Positions 24,476 through 33,641 of a stretch of DNA of 64,000 nucleotides are shown here, one piece after another. The stretch's first letter is position 1; the number at the start of each line of letters is the position of its first letter. Position numbers and translations under genes: made by a program. The DNA comes from Glycomyces amatae (GTDB lineage: Bacteria > Actinomycetota > Actinomycetes > Mycobacteriales > Micromonosporaceae), in the NCBI RefSeq assembly GCF_020991375.1, contig NZ_JAJLQZ010000005.1, positions 1-64,000 of the forward strand, written 5' to 3'. The notes under the pieces were generated by a model that saw only the letters and a program-made list of their open reading frames with translations, was not told the DNA's origin and did not search any database.

Positions 24476-26449
24476 GTGACCCGGTCCTTGTCCGTCTTCA
24501 AACGGCTGCTCGTCGGCGAGCCGTTCGCCTCCGGGCACCGCCGGCCCTCGCTGGTGCTCTCCAAGCGCTACGCGATCCCGCTGCTGGCCGTCAACCCGAT
24601 CTCCTCGGTCGCCTACGCCCCCGAACAGGTCTTCCTCGTCCTCGGCGCCGCCGGGACCGCCGCCTACGCCTTCTCCATCTGGACCGGCGTCGCCGTCGCC
24701 GCCGTCATGGTCGTCGTCATCGCCTCCTACCGCTACACCGTCCAGGCCTACCCGGGCGGCGGCGGCGACTACCGGATCGTCGCCGCCAACTTCGGGCCCC
24801 GCGCCGGACGCCTGGCCGCCGCCGCGCTCGTCCTCGACTACATCCTCACCGTCGCCGTCTCGACCGCCGCCGCCGTCGCGGCCCTCGACGCCCTCTGGCC
24901 CGCCCTCCACCCTTGGCGCGAGTGGATCGCCGTCGCCGCCATCGCGGTCCTGGCCGCCTACAACCTCCGTGGCCTGCGCGTCTCCGGGCGCTTCGCCGCC
25001 GGCGTCACCCTCGCGTTCGTCGCCGGCATGGCCGCCCTCCTCGCCGTCGGCTTCGCCCGCATCGGCGGCGGCGAGGACCTCGCCGCCGCCTCCGCCGGCT
25101 ACGAGACCGCCGAGACCAGCGAATGGACCGCCGCGGCCCTGCTCGTCCTGTGCGCCAGGGCCTTCGCCGCCGGGTCCGTAGCCCTCACCGGCATCGAGAC
25201 CTTCACGACCCGCGTCCGCTTCTTCCGGCCCCCTCGCGGGCGCAACGCCGCCGCCGCGATCACCGCCGTCGGCGGCGCCACCCTCGCCCTGTTCATCGGC
25301 ATCGTCGTCCTCGCCAAGCTCACCGGCGCCCAGTCCTCCGCCGAGCCCGGCCCCGCCGACTACCTCGCCCACCCGCTCATCGCCCAGCTCACCGACGCCG
25401 TCTTCGGCGCCTCGCCCGCCGCCCTGTGGCCGATCATGCTCGCCACCGCCGGGGTCCTGCTCCTGGCCGCCAACACCGCGTTCGTGGGCTTCCCGCAGCT
25501 CGCGTCGATCTTCGCCGGGGACTCGCTCCTGCCGCGCCAGCTCCACAAGCGCGGCGACCGGCTCGTCTACTCCAACGGCATCCTCATCCTCGCCGTCGCC
25601 GCCGCGTTCCTCGTCCTGCTCTTCGGCGGCGGCGCGCACGACCTCATGGACCTGTACATCGTCGGGGTCTTCCTCTCGATGGCCCTGGCCCACGCCGCGA
25701 TGGTCCGTCACTGGCGCGGCGTCCTCGACGTCGAGCGCGACCCCGCCCGCCGCCGCCGCGCCCACCGCGCCCGCGCCACCGCCCTCGCCGCGGCCGCCGC
25801 CTGCGCGGCCGTCCTCGCCATCGTCGTCCTCGCCGACCACCGGCGCGGCGGCTGGATCGCGGTGCTCGTCATCGGCGGCTGCTACCTGCTCATGCTGTTC
25901 ATCTCGCGCCACTACACGGCCGTCCGCGAGGAGATCGAGCTGCCGCCTGGCAAGCCGCGCCTGCCCGCCCGCAGCCACGCGGTCGTGCTCGCCTCCAGCG
26001 TGAACCTGCCGCTGATGCGGATGCTCGCCTACGCCAGCGCGGCCCGGCCCGACACGATCACCGCGCTGACGGTGAACGTCGACGCGGCCGCCTCGCGCCA
26101 GCTCCTCGCCGAGTGGGACCGGCGGGGCTTCACGGTGCCGCTGACGGTGGTCGACTCCCCGTACCGGGAGATCACCGGGCCGATCGTGGACTACGTGAAG
26201 GAGCGGCGCCGCGGCGCCCCGCGCGACGTGGTCACGGTGTACCTGCCCGAGTTCGTGGTCGGCCAGGGCCGCCAGAAGGGCCGGGTGCGCCGCGGCTACT
26301 TCAACTGGACGACGAACCTGCTGCACAACCAGACCACGAAGGCCATCCGGCGCCAGCTGAAGTACGAGGCGGGGGTCATGATCTGCATCGTGCCGTGGAT
26401 CCTCGGCGAGAGCACCGAACCGCCCCCGCTGCGCCGCGTCCACCGCTGA
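24476..26449 (+). CDS. APC-superfamily permease (KimA/KUP-like potassium or amino-acid transporter)
   Basis: 657 aa. About twelve membrane helices (residues 35-490) precede a cytoplasmic C-terminal domain of about 160 residues (SHAVVLASSVNLPLMRMLAYA, TALTVNVDA). The N-terminal NPISSVAYAPEQVF and GGGDYRIVAANFG motifs fit the APC family seen with RCK proteins. The pairing with divergent ceoBC suggests potassium transport, as for KimA, but amino-acid transport is possible. Start GTG 24476. Confidence 0.85.
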   Translation: MTRSLSVFKRLLVGEPFASGHRRPSLVLSKRYAIPLLAVNPISSVAYAPEQVFLVLGAAGTAAYAFSIWTGVAVAAVMVVVIASYRYTVQAYPGGGGDYRIVAANFGPRAGRLAAAALVLDYILTVAVSTAAAVAALDALWPALHPWREWIAVAAIAVLAAYNLRGLRVSGRFAAGVTLAFVAGMAALLAVGFARIGGGEDLAAASAGYETAETSEWTAAALLVLCARAFAAGSVALTGIETFTTRVRFFRPPRGRNAAAAITAVGGATLALFIGIVVLAKLTGAQSSAEPGPADYLAHPLIAQLTDAVFGASPAALWPIMLATAGVLLLAANTAFVGFPQLASIFAGDSLLPRQLHKRGDRLVYSNGILILAVAAAFLVLLFGGGAHDLMDLYIVGVFLSMALAHAAMVRHWRGVLDVERDPARRRRAHRARATALAAAAACAAVLAIVVLADHRRGGWIAVLVIGGCYLLMLFISRHYTAVREEIELPPGKPRLPARSHAVVLASSVNLPLMRMLAYASAARPDTITALTVNVDAAASRQLLAEWDRRGFTVPLTVVDSPYREITGPIVDYVKERRRGAPRDVVTVYLPEFVVGQGRQKGRVRRGYFNWTTNLLHNQTTKAIRRQLKYEAGVMICIVPWILGESTEPPPLRRVHR

Positions 26450-26481
26450 GCGCCGCAACCGGCGACCGCGCCGCCCGCCCC

Positions 26482-26553
26482 GTCGCGAGCGGAGCCCACG
26501 GCCCGGTCGTCGCGGTCGCCGCCCCGGCCCGCCCTGTCGCGAGCGGGGCTCAC
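26482..26553. repeat. Short direct repeat in the permease-methyltransferase gap
   Basis: GTCGCGAGCGGAGCCCAC at 26482 recurs at 26536 with 16 of 18 bases identical and a period of 54. The gap 26450-26709 otherwise shows nothing. A related core is found inside cgoX. Confidence 0.5.
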
Positions 26554-26709
26554 TGTCGGCCCCGGGGGATACGGTCGGTTCAGGGGATTCACACCGCGAT
26601 GTCACACCCGCGTGGTAAGCGGCGGCCGGCCCCGAGGCTCCCCGTATCCTGGCGTGCGGCCCGACGCGGGCCGGACCGCCCGAACACCGAGTGCTTGAGG
26701 ATGAGGACG

Positions 26710-27888
26710 ATGATCGTCACCGTTGGAGACGTCGCCGCGGGCGGCCACTGCGTGGCCCGCGTGGACGGCGAGGTCTACTTCGTCCGCCACGCCCTGCCCG
26801 GCGAGACCGTCCGCATCGAGGTCAACGAGCGCAAGAAGCGGTTCGCGTTCGCCGACGCCGTCGAGGTCCTGGAGGCCTCGCCCGACCGCGTCGAGCCCCC
26901 GTGCCCCTGGGCCGGGCCCGGCAAGTGCGGCGGCTGCGACTTCCAGCACGCCGCCCCCCAGGCCCAGCGCCGCCTCAAGGCGAAGGTCCTGTTCGACCAG
27001 CTCACTCGCATCGGCGGCGTCGACCCGGCCCTCCTCGAAGGCGTCGAGGTCGAGGAGCTGCCCTGGCCCGAGGGCGCGCTCGGCTGGCGCACCCGGATGC
27101 AGTACGCCGTGGACGAGGCCGGCCGCCCGGGCCTGCGCGCCCACAAGTCGCACACCGTCGTACCGATCGACAGGTGCCCCATCGCCACCGAGCGCATCCG
27201 CGAGTCCGACGTGCTCGCGAAGCAGTGGGACGGCATGGGCGCCGTGGGCGTGGTCGACGCCGACGACGACGAGCTCGCCGTCTACACGCAGCTGCGCCGC
27301 ACCGCCCGGCCGCACCACAAGAGCGGCCCCCGGCAGGTGCACCAGACGGTCGGCGGGCACCGGTTCGAGATCGGCTTCGACGGGTTCTGGCAGGTCCACC
27401 CGGCCGCCGCGCCCGCGTTCCTGGACTGCGTGCTGGACTTCCTCCAGCCGCGCGAGGGCGAGTCGGCGTGGGACCTGTACGCCGGGGCCGGGCTGTTCGC
27501 CGCCGGCCTGTCGGCCGCCGTGGGCGACACCGGCCGCGTGGTGGCGGTCGAGAACGCGCCCGCCTCGCGCACCGCCGCGAACCTCGCCGAGTACAAGAAC
27601 GCCGGGGCGATCGAGCAGGACGTGGCCGCGATCGCGCCCGACCTCGGCGCGGTCGACCTCGTGGTCCTGGACCCGCCGCGCAGCGGCGCGGGCCCGGAGG
27701 TCGTGGTCGCGCTGGGGGAGGCCCGGCCGCGGGCGATCTGCTACGTCGCCTGCGACGCGGGCGCCCTGGCGCGGGACGCGAGCGACCTCGCGATCGAGGG
27801 CTACGAGCTCAAGCGCCTCCGCGCCTTCGACGCGTTCCCGATGACCCAGCACTTCGAGACGATCGCCCTGTTCGAACCCGTCGACTGA
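26710..27888 (+). CDS. TrmA-family class I SAM RNA (uracil-5-)methyltransferase with TRAM domain
   Basis: 392 aa. N-terminal TRAM domain (1-55), a four-cysteine Fe-S cluster site (CPW...CGGC near 65-80, plus PIDRCPIA), a SAM-binding Rossmann fold (DLYAGAGLFAAGLS, VVLDPPRSGAG), the catalytic Cys in YVACDAG and FPMTQHFETIALF at the end. It methylates C5 of uridine in tRNA or 23S rRNA; which one cannot be told. ATG 26710 has GAGG nine bases upstream; ATG 26701 would lack a site. Confidence 0.9.
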   Translation: MIVTVGDVAAGGHCVARVDGEVYFVRHALPGETVRIEVNERKKRFAFADAVEVLEASPDRVEPPCPWAGPGKCGGCDFQHAAPQAQRRLKAKVLFDQLTRIGGVDPALLEGVEVEELPWPEGALGWRTRMQYAVDEAGRPGLRAHKSHTVVPIDRCPIATERIRESDVLAKQWDGMGAVGVVDADDDELAVYTQLRRTARPHHKSGPRQVHQTVGGHRFEIGFDGFWQVHPAAAPAFLDCVLDFLQPREGESAWDLYAGAGLFAAGLSAAVGDTGRVVAVENAPASRTAANLAEYKNAGAIEQDVAAIAPDLGAVDLVVLDPPRSGAGPEVVVALGEARPRAICYVACDAGALARDASDLAIEGYELKRLRAFDAFPMTQHFETIALFEPVD

Positions 27889-27903
27889 CCGGGCCGCTGC
27901 CGC

Positions 27904-27927
27904 CCGGCCGCGCTGTCGAGCGGCCGG
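27904..27927. terminator. Hairpin after the methyltransferase gene
   Basis: 8-bp stem CCGGCCGC/GCGGCCGG with an 8-base loop, 15 bases after the stop. Confidence 0.5.
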
Positions 27928-27983
27928 TCCGCGCGATGGGGTAGCGTAATGCGGCACCTGACCGCCCTGCTCGGAGCCGATCG

Positions 27984-28742
27984 ATGACCAACTCTCCCTA
28001 CACTTCCGGACCCGCCGACCACGGTCGGCCCCCGCAGCCCGGCCCTGCCGCGCACCCCGGCGGCCCCACCGCTGCGCCCGCCGGGCCCGCGCCGCTGTCC
28101 TTCCAGTACCAGCCGCACGACCCGCGCGCGACCTTCGCGCCCGGGCAGCCCGCCGGGCCCGTCCTGCCGCCGCCGCCCACGTTCGCCCAGCGCTGGGGCT
28201 TCACCGGCGCGGACGGCCGCCCGCGGCAGGTCACCGTGATCCTCCAGTCGCTGTGGCTCGGGCTCGCCGCCGCCGTGCTCGCCCTCGTCATCGGCCTCGC
28301 CGCGGCGAGCGGCGCCTTCTCGCTCGCCGCCGGCCTCGCGCTCGGGCTCCTCGCCGCCGCCGCGAGCCTCATCCTGATCTGGGCCTTCGCCCGAGAGCGC
28401 CTGGGCCGCTTCGGCCTCCAGAACCCGCGCCATCCCGTCTACATCGGACTCGGCATCCTGGCGCTCAACGCGCTCGTCGGGCTCTTCAGCGTCTGGAAGT
28501 TCGTGCCCGCACTCGTGCAGCTCGCCGCGGCCGCGCTCGTCCTGGTCCTGCTCTTCACCCGCCCGGCGCGCGCCTGGCTCCGCGACCGCAACCAGCCCCG
28601 CAAAGAGAAAGAGGAGGAGCGGCGCCCGCTGCCGGGCGAGGACTACCTGGCCGGTCAGCCGCAGCAGCAGTCCCCTTGGCCCGGAACGCAGCCGCCGCCC
28701 GGCGGCGGATACCACGCCCCCGGCGGGAACCCGCCGCGCTAG
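27984..28742 (+). CDS. Pro-rich membrane protein of unknown function
   Basis: 252 aa. A disordered Pro/Gly-rich N-terminus (1-75), four hydrophobic helices (about 85-195), and a charged then Gln/Pro/Gly-rich tail. No catalytic motif or named domain was recognised. ATG 27984, GGAG seven bases upstream. Monocistronic by position, convergent with the DUF5685 gene. Confidence 0.8.
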   Translation: MTNSPYTSGPADHGRPPQPGPAAHPGGPTAAPAGPAPLSFQYQPHDPRATFAPGQPAGPVLPPPPTFAQRWGFTGADGRPRQVTVILQSLWLGLAAAVLALVIGLAAASGAFSLAAGLALGLLAAAASLILIWAFARERLGRFGLQNPRHPVYIGLGILALNALVGLFSVWKFVPALVQLAAAALVLVLLFTRPARAWLRDRNQPRKEKEEERRPLPGEDYLAGQPQQQSPWPGTQPPPGGGYHAPGGNPPR

Positions 28743-28810
28743 CGCCGCCCCCCGCCGAGGCCGGCGGGAGGCGCGGGACCGGCTGCAACGGGCGACCGCA
28801 GCCGAGCGGC

Positions 28811-28847
28811 CGCGACGGGCCCGGCGGCGCCGGGCCGCCCGGTCGCG
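28811..28847. terminator. Compound hairpin between convergent genes
   Basis: Inner 8-bp stem (28818-28825 with 28829-28836) enclosed by CGCGAC/GTCGCG. Confidence 0.55.
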
Positions 28848-28875
28848 GGGTCTCCAACGGCCGCAACGGGTCCGT

Positions 28876-30000
28876 TCAGTCGCAGCCGCAGGGGCAGCAG
28901 TCGCACGAGCAGCAGTCGCACCCGTCCCGGCAGCAGCCCTCGCGCCTGCGCCGCGACCACGGCCCCTCGTAATGCTCCCGGCAGCACATCTGGCAGGTGC
29001 AGCACAGGACCGTGAACGCGCACAGCCCCGAGAAGAAGTTCCGCGGCCGGTGCCGGTAGTAGTGGTCGTCGTCGTAGTCGCGCCGGTACTCCCGGCGCTC
29101 GCGGTAGCGGCGGTAGTCGCGGCGCTCGGCGCGCGGATAGGTCGCGCACGTCGAGCCGAACGTCTTCGCGACCGCATGGTGCGCATAGCGGTCGAGCAGC
29201 AGCCGCGACAGCGTCTCGTCCACGAGGGACGCCGACTCGAGGGCCGCCTTCATGTCCTCGAGCGCCCCGCGCGCCAGCGGGCGCGCCGCGTCGACCCCGG
29301 CGCCGGTGGCGGCGAGGGGGTTCCACGCGCCGCGCTCGGCGTCCTCGTCGAAGTCCTCGGCGGCGTCGAGCAGGTGCGCCAGGCGGCCGAAGGCGGCCCC
29401 GGCGCTGCGGAACGCCCCGGCGTTCTCGGGCCTGCCGCCCAGGACCGCCGCGTGCGCGAACAGCTCGGCGGTGGCCGTCTCGGTCGGGGCGGTGACGTCG
29501 GTGAGCGCGGTGCCCGGTCCGGCCGCCGACTCGACCTCGCGCTGCCGCCCGATCGCGGCGGCGAGCGGCTCGACGTCCAGCCCGATGGACTCGCCGATCG
29601 CGATCGCCTTGGCGCGCAACCGGTCCGCGCTGAAACCGGCGAGGCCCCGGGCGCCCGGCCGGGCGGCGAGGCCGTCGCCGTCCTCGACGTGGTCGCGGAT
29701 CTTCGCGGAGGCGAGCAGGAGCGAGGCGGTCGCGGCCAGCCGGGGCCCGCCGCCGGTCGCGATGCGCTGGCGCCGCATCCCGCGCAGCGCGCAGGGCCCG
29801 GCGTCGCGCGCGCCCGACTCGTCGCCGAGCTGGGCTTCGACCAGCACCGACAGGGCCAGGGCGTCGTAGTTCGTGGTGAGCCGTGCGAGGTGCCCGGCAT
29901 CGTCGCGGAGTTCGAGGCAGAGGCCGCAGAAATGCCCCATCCAGCGGGGTTTGAGGTCTTCCGGCGTGCGTGAGGGACAGGGCGAGAGGATGCCGAACAC
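28876..30000 (-). CDS. DUF5685 family protein with hyper-cysteine-rich C-terminus
   Basis: 374 aa. The conserved N-terminus FGILSPCPSR...WMGHFCGLCLELRDD identifies the family, followed by an Ala-rich helical region. Residues about 295-325 are Arg/Tyr/Asp-rich (RRDYRRYRERREYRRDY). The last 50 residues contain 16 cysteines, ending GCDCCSCDCCPCGCD. GTG 30000 is preceded by AGGAG. The N-terminal HFCGLC may also bind metal. Function unknown; the tail could bind several metal ions or form a disulfide-rich or acylated anchor. It stands alone between convergent and tandem neighbours. Confidence 0.85.
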   Translation of the reverse strand: MFGILSPCPSRTPEDLKPRWMGHFCGLCLELRDDAGHLARLTTNYDALALSVLVEAQLGDESGARDAGPCALRGMRRQRIATGGGPRLAATASLLLASAKIRDHVEDGDGLAARPGARGLAGFSADRLRAKAIAIGESIGLDVEPLAAAIGRQREVESAAGPGTALTDVTAPTETATAELFAHAAVLGGRPENAGAFRSAGAAFGRLAHLLDAAEDFDEDAERGAWNPLAATGAGVDAARPLARGALEDMKAALESASLVDETLSRLLLDRYAHHAVAKTFGSTCATYPRAERRDYRRYRERREYRRDYDDDHYYRHRPRNFFSGLCAFTVLCCTCQMCCREHYEGPWSRRRREGCCRDGCDCCSCDCCPCGCD

Positions 30001-30086
30001 AGGTCTCCTAGCTCGTCGGCAGACGTGGGAGCGGCGCGGCGGTTCGGCCGCGGCTCGCTGTCGGAGCATCATACCGGTGGGACGCA

Positions 30087-30119
30087 ACGCGACCGCCGAG
30101 CGCGGGTCGGCGGTCGCGT
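30087..30119. other. 13-bp inverted repeat upstream of the DUF5685 gene
   Basis: Perfect arms 30087-30099 and 30107-30119 with a 7-base loop. It may be a second terminator of the lyase gene or an attenuating structure before DUF5685. Confidence 0.45.
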
Positions 30120-30217
30120 GCGGGAGGTCGGAAAGGTCTGCGCTCGCGGGCCGCGGACCCGCGGAGCCTGCGAACATATTAGCACACCTGCATGAATTCG
30201 GAGGTGTGTTCGAGCCG

Positions 30218-30255
30218 CGCCGGGCCCGCGGGACGGCCGCCCCGCGGGCCCGGCG
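30218..30255 (-). terminator. 15-bp hairpin terminator of the lyase gene
   Basis: Stem 30218-30232 with 30241-30255, directly after the stop at 30257. Confidence 0.7.
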
Positions 30256-30256
30256 G

Positions 30257-31570
30257 TCAGCCCAGCGGCTCCAGGTCCTCGGGCATCTCGTCCCAGGTCA
30301 GGCGCACGTGGGCGAGGGTGCCGAACCCGAGCGTGTCGTACCCGCCCGAGGTGGAGCCGTAGTCCCCGCCGCCGCCCTCGGGGCTGTTCGCGCCGCACAT
30401 GTCGGCCACGTTCGGCATCGCGAAGCCCCGGCGGGAGGTGTAGTGGTGGAAGACCATCTCCCACACCGGCCGCGCCTGCCCGCGCCCGCCCGAGCCCATC
30501 GCGGTGTGCTCGCGGTAGGCGCAGTTCTGGCCGGTGCCCCAGCTGTACTTCGTGAACGGCAGGTCGTCGTGGCCGCGGTTGTACCGCGCCACGTACTCGG
30601 CGGCCTTCGCGAAGGCGTTGCCGTCGGCGCCGTACAGGTCGACGCCCTGGTTCCAGGCCATCTCCATGAACGTCGCCATGAGCCCGATCCCCATGATCGA
30701 GTGCCCCTGGTCGCGGCCGCTCTCCTGCCACTGGGCCAGGCCGCCGTCGTACGTGAAGGGGACGGCGTTCCCGATCGAGCCGTTGCCCTCGCCGTTCCAG
30801 AAGTAGTCGATCGCCTCGTCCACGACGCCCTGGTCGTCGCAGAGGATGCCGATGGCGAGCTTGCTCGCCATGTTGCACAGGTCCCAGTTGGCCCAGTAGT
30901 TGGTGATGCACGCGTCGTTGTGGCCGGTCAGGAACGACTCGTTCATGGGCAGGAAGACGCCCGTCATCATGTCCTGGAACGCGCCCAGGTCGAAGCCGCT
31001 CTGGCCGCGGACGATGTCGGCGGCGGCGCAGAACTGGTACCCGTAGATCCCGGCCGCGAGGAACCGGTCGGCGTTGCCCTGGACGCTCTCGAGCGTCGAG
31101 GACCAGGCGTTGAGGATCTCGATCGCCTTGTCGCGGTGGGCGGTCCCGCCGCCGACCTTCCAGCGCAGCGCGTTCTGGTAGGCGGCGTGGACGTCGTTGT
31201 ACAGCTGCGGGTAGTTCTGGCCGGTGCCGCCGCGGATGATCACCGCGGTGGGCCGGGCCGTCCAGGTGCTCTGGGCGCGGCCGTTGGCGGTGAGCCGGTT
31301 CCAGCCCGAGAGCCACGGTTCGAGGCCCGCGTCGACCTTGGCGGCCATGCGGTCGAAGTCGGCCTGGGTGTGGAGCATCCCGGGGTGGACGGCGAGGGCG
31401 CCGGCGTCCTCGGCGCTCTCCTGGGCCCGGGCGATCCGGAGGCCGCCGGCGCCGGCGGCGGCGAGGCCGCCCGCGGCGGCCGCGCCCTGGAGGAGGCGGC
31501 GGCGCCCGAGTCCGGTTGCGCCCGAGGGGGCCGCGGGCTCGGCGGGAAGTGCTGTTCGTTGACCTGACAT
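30257..31570 (-). CDS. Tat-exported alginate-lyase-family polysaccharide lyase
   Basis: 437 aa. Tat signal peptide with GRRRLLQG (R23-R25), an Ala/Gly core and cleavage near ARAQ. The mature domain is an alpha-helical barrel of the alginate lyase superfamily: HPGMLHTQADFDRM at the start, NYWANWDLCNMAS and QESGRDQGHS as likely active-site segments. It would cleave uronate polymers (alginate, glucuronan or similar) by beta-elimination; the substrate is not clear. ATG 31570 follows AGGAG; longer in-frame starts up to 31660 would spoil the signal peptide. Its upstream element resembles those of the LPMOs. Confidence 0.78.
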   Translation of the reverse strand: MSGQRTALPAEPAAPSGATGLGRRRLLQGAAAAGGLAAAGAGGLRIARAQESAEDAGALAVHPGMLHTQADFDRMAAKVDAGLEPWLSGWNRLTANGRAQSTWTARPTAVIIRGGTGQNYPQLYNDVHAAYQNALRWKVGGGTAHRDKAIEILNAWSSTLESVQGNADRFLAAGIYGYQFCAAADIVRGQSGFDLGAFQDMMTGVFLPMNESFLTGHNDACITNYWANWDLCNMASKLAIGILCDDQGVVDEAIDYFWNGEGNGSIGNAVPFTYDGGLAQWQESGRDQGHSIMGIGLMATFMEMAWNQGVDLYGADGNAFAKAAEYVARYNRGHDDLPFTKYSWGTGQNCAYREHTAMGSGGRGQARPVWEMVFHHYTSRRGFAMPNVADMCGANSPEGGGGDYGSTSGGYDTLGFGTLAHVRLTWDEMPEDLEPLG

Positions 31571-31624
31571 GGTGCTCCTATGCGCCATGCGGTGCGCGAT
31601 GCCGGGGAATGCCACCGCTGAACT

Positions 31625-31653
31625 GCGGCGCCGGTCCGGGGGACCGGCGCCGC
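31625..31653. other. 13-bp hairpin in the leader of the lyase gene
   Basis: Arms 31625-31637 and 31641-31653, GGG loop, about 55 bases before the ATG. No T run. A structured 5' leader or part of an operator is possible. Confidence 0.45.
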
Positions 31654-31672
31654 TCGCCATCGTAACCTATAT

Positions 31673-31688
31673 ATCAACAATTTTCAAT
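31673..31688. promoter_or_regulatory. Possible third copy of the LPMO upstream element
   Basis: ATCAACAATTTTCAAT matches the LPMO 1 element at 12 of 16 positions and lies in AT-rich DNA 103 bases upstream of the lyase ATG. Its palindrome is weaker than in the LPMO copies. Confidence 0.35.
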
Positions 31689-31716
31689 ACAATTGAACGG
31701 TTTCCGAAGGCGGCGT

Positions 31717-31741
31717 GCGGGACCGGCCGGGCCGGTCCCGC
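31717..31741 (-). terminator. Hairpin terminator of the betaine transporter operon
   Basis: 12-bp arms around a central G (31717-31728, 31730-31741), six bases after the stop of the binding-protein gene. Confidence 0.65.
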
Positions 31742-31747
31742 ATCGCG

Positions 31748-32671
31748 CTACGCGATGAGCTCGCTGAAGTCGTTCTCGCCGAGCCACGCGGTCACGCCCG
31801 CGGGGACGTCACCCTCGTGGTCGGTGAAGACCGTGTTCTCCAGGTCCGCGAGCTGGTCGTCGGACAGCTTGAACTTCGCGAGCGCCTCGGAGACGTCCGC
31901 GAACTCCTCGCTGAAGCCCAGGTGCGCGAGCGTGTTGATGGTCTCGACGTCGCCGAGGGACCCCTCGGGGTCCTCGAGGTTCTTCAGGTCGTACTTGGCG
32001 TACGCCCAGTGCGGCTGCCACAGCGTCACCACGATCGGCTCCTCGGCCGCGATGGCCGAGTCGAGCTCGCTGAGCATGGACGCCGTGGAGGAGGTCTTCA
32101 GCTCCAGGTCGGTGATGCCGTACGTCGGGATGGCCCCCTGGACCGCCTCGGTCAGGCCCGCGCTGGGCTCGATGCCGATGATCTCGCCGCCGAAGAGCTC
32201 GGCGTTGTCGTTGAGCTCGGTCAGGGAGTTCACCTGGTCGACGTAGGCGGGGACGGCCACGGTCAGCGCGGCGTTGGAGTTCCACTCGCCGAGCTGCTCG
32301 AGCTGGTCGCCGTACTCCTCCATGTAGGTGGCGTGGGTGATCGGCAGCCAGCCGTCGAGGAACACGTCGACGTCCCCGTTGGCCAGGCCCTCGAAGAGGA
32401 GGCCCGCCTCGGCGAACTCCTGCGTGGTGACCGTGTACCCGGCGCTGGTGAGCGCCTGGTGCCATAGCTCGGTGGCGACGATGCCCTCGTCCCAGCCGGG
32501 GATGACGCCGAGGACGATCTCGCCTTCGCCTTCGGGCAGGCCGAAGTCGATGTCCGAGGAGTCGGGGGCGTCGCCCCCCTCGCTCTCGACCGAGCAGGCG
32601 GTCAGGGTGGCGGTCAGGGCGACGGCGGCACCGGTGGCCCAGGCGCCTTTCATGATCGAACGACGACGCAT
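31748..32671 (-). CDS. opuAC: Glycine-betaine/choline ABC transporter substrate-binding lipoprotein
   Basis: 307 aa. Lipobox LTAC (C26) after an RRRS-led signal peptide. OpuAC domain with aromatic-cage residues in GWDEGIVATELW, FLDGWLPIT and LWQPHWAYAK, typical for quaternary-ammonium ligands. ATG 32671 with GAAGGA upstream is chosen over an in-frame start at 32710, which would bury the signal peptide. Last gene of an ATPase-permease-binding-protein operon for osmoprotectant uptake. Confidence 0.9.
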   Translation of the reverse strand: MRRRSIMKGAWATGAAVALTATLTACSVESEGGDAPDSSDIDFGLPEGEGEIVLGVIPGWDEGIVATELWHQALTSAGYTVTTQEFAEAGLLFEGLANGDVDVFLDGWLPITHATYMEEYGDQLEQLGEWNSNAALTVAVPAYVDQVNSLTELNDNAELFGGEIIGIEPSAGLTEAVQGAIPTYGITDLELKTSSTASMLSELDSAIAAEEPIVVTLWQPHWAYAKYDLKNLEDPEGSLGDVETINTLAHLGFSEEFADVSEALAKFKLSDDQLADLENTVFTDHEGDVPAGVTAWLGENDFSELIA

Positions 32672-32741
32672 GTTTCCTTCTCTCTCCCGCGGGGACACGC
32701 GGGTTCTCATCCTTGGTGTGGGTGTGTGCTTTCGGAGCGGT

Positions 32742-33641
32742 CTACTGTGCGAACCGCGCGGCCTTGGCGACCGGGGTGCGGTCGGCCAGGCCCTGCATGA
32801 CGCGGTCGAGGAAGATCGCGAGGATCACCACGGCGATCCCGGCGTTGAAGCCCTTGGCGATGTCGACCCGGCCGAGCGCGGACACGATGTCCTCGCCGAG
32901 CCCGCCGCCGCCGACCATGCCCGCGATGACGACCATCGACAGCGCCAGCATGATGACCTGGTTGAGCCCGGCCATGATCGTCGGCAGCGCCAGCGGCAGC
33001 TTGACGCGCACCAGCGTGCGGGACGGCGAGGAGCCGAAGGCCTGGGCGGCCTCGACGACCTCGCGGTCGACCTGGCGCAGGCCCAGCTCGGTCAGGCGCA
33101 CGCCGGGGGGCATGCAGAAGATGATGGTGGCGATGATCCCCGGCGTCTCGCCGACGCCGAAGAGCATGACCACGGGCAGCAGGTACACGAACGCCGGCAG
33201 CGTCTGCATGAAGTCGAGGACCGGGCGCATGACCGCGGAGGCGGCCCGGTTCTCCGAGGCGAGGATCCCGATGGGTATCGCCAGCAGCGTGGCCAGGGCG
33301 GTGGAGACGACGACCATCGCGAGGGTCGACATCGTGTTGTCCCAGTAGGGCGTCCAGGCGACGACGAACATGCCGGCGCCGACGACCGCGGCGAGCCTCC
33401 AGCCCTTGGCGGCGTAGGCGATCCCGGCGAAGACGAGGATCATCAGGCCCGAGGGCAGCCACAGCAGGGCGTCGGCCAGGGCGAAGTAGAGGGACTCGAG
33501 GAAGGTCTCGACCCCGTCGAACAGGGGCGACCACGCGCTGCGGAGCCACCGGATGAGGCCGTCCATCCAGTCGCCGAGCGGCATGTCGGGCAGGGGTTTC
33601 CAGACGTACGTCCAGAACCAGTCGCGGATGTATTGGATCAT
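32742..33641 (-). CDS. opuAB: Glycine-betaine/proline-type ABC transporter permease
   Basis: 299 aa with about six or seven membrane helices. The coupling (EAA) loop is EAAQAFGSSPSRTLVRVKLPLALP. The N-terminus has the WxxPLGDWMD segment seen in ProW/OpuAB. ATG 33641 overlaps the stop of the ATPase gene by four bases. It gates solute passage for the binding protein encoded 70 bases downstream. Confidence 0.92.
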   Translation of the reverse strand: MIQYIRDWFWTYVWKPLPDMPLGDWMDGLIRWLRSAWSPLFDGVETFLESLYFALADALLWLPSGLMILVFAGIAYAAKGWRLAAVVGAGMFVVAWTPYWDNTMSTLAMVVVSTALATLLAIPIGILASENRAASAVMRPVLDFMQTLPAFVYLLPVVMLFGVGETPGIIATIIFCMPPGVRLTELGLRQVDREVVEAAQAFGSSPSRTLVRVKLPLALPTIMAGLNQVIMLALSMVVIAGMVGGGGLGEDIVSALGRVDIAKGFNAGIAVVILAIFLDRVMQGLADRTPVAKAARFAQ

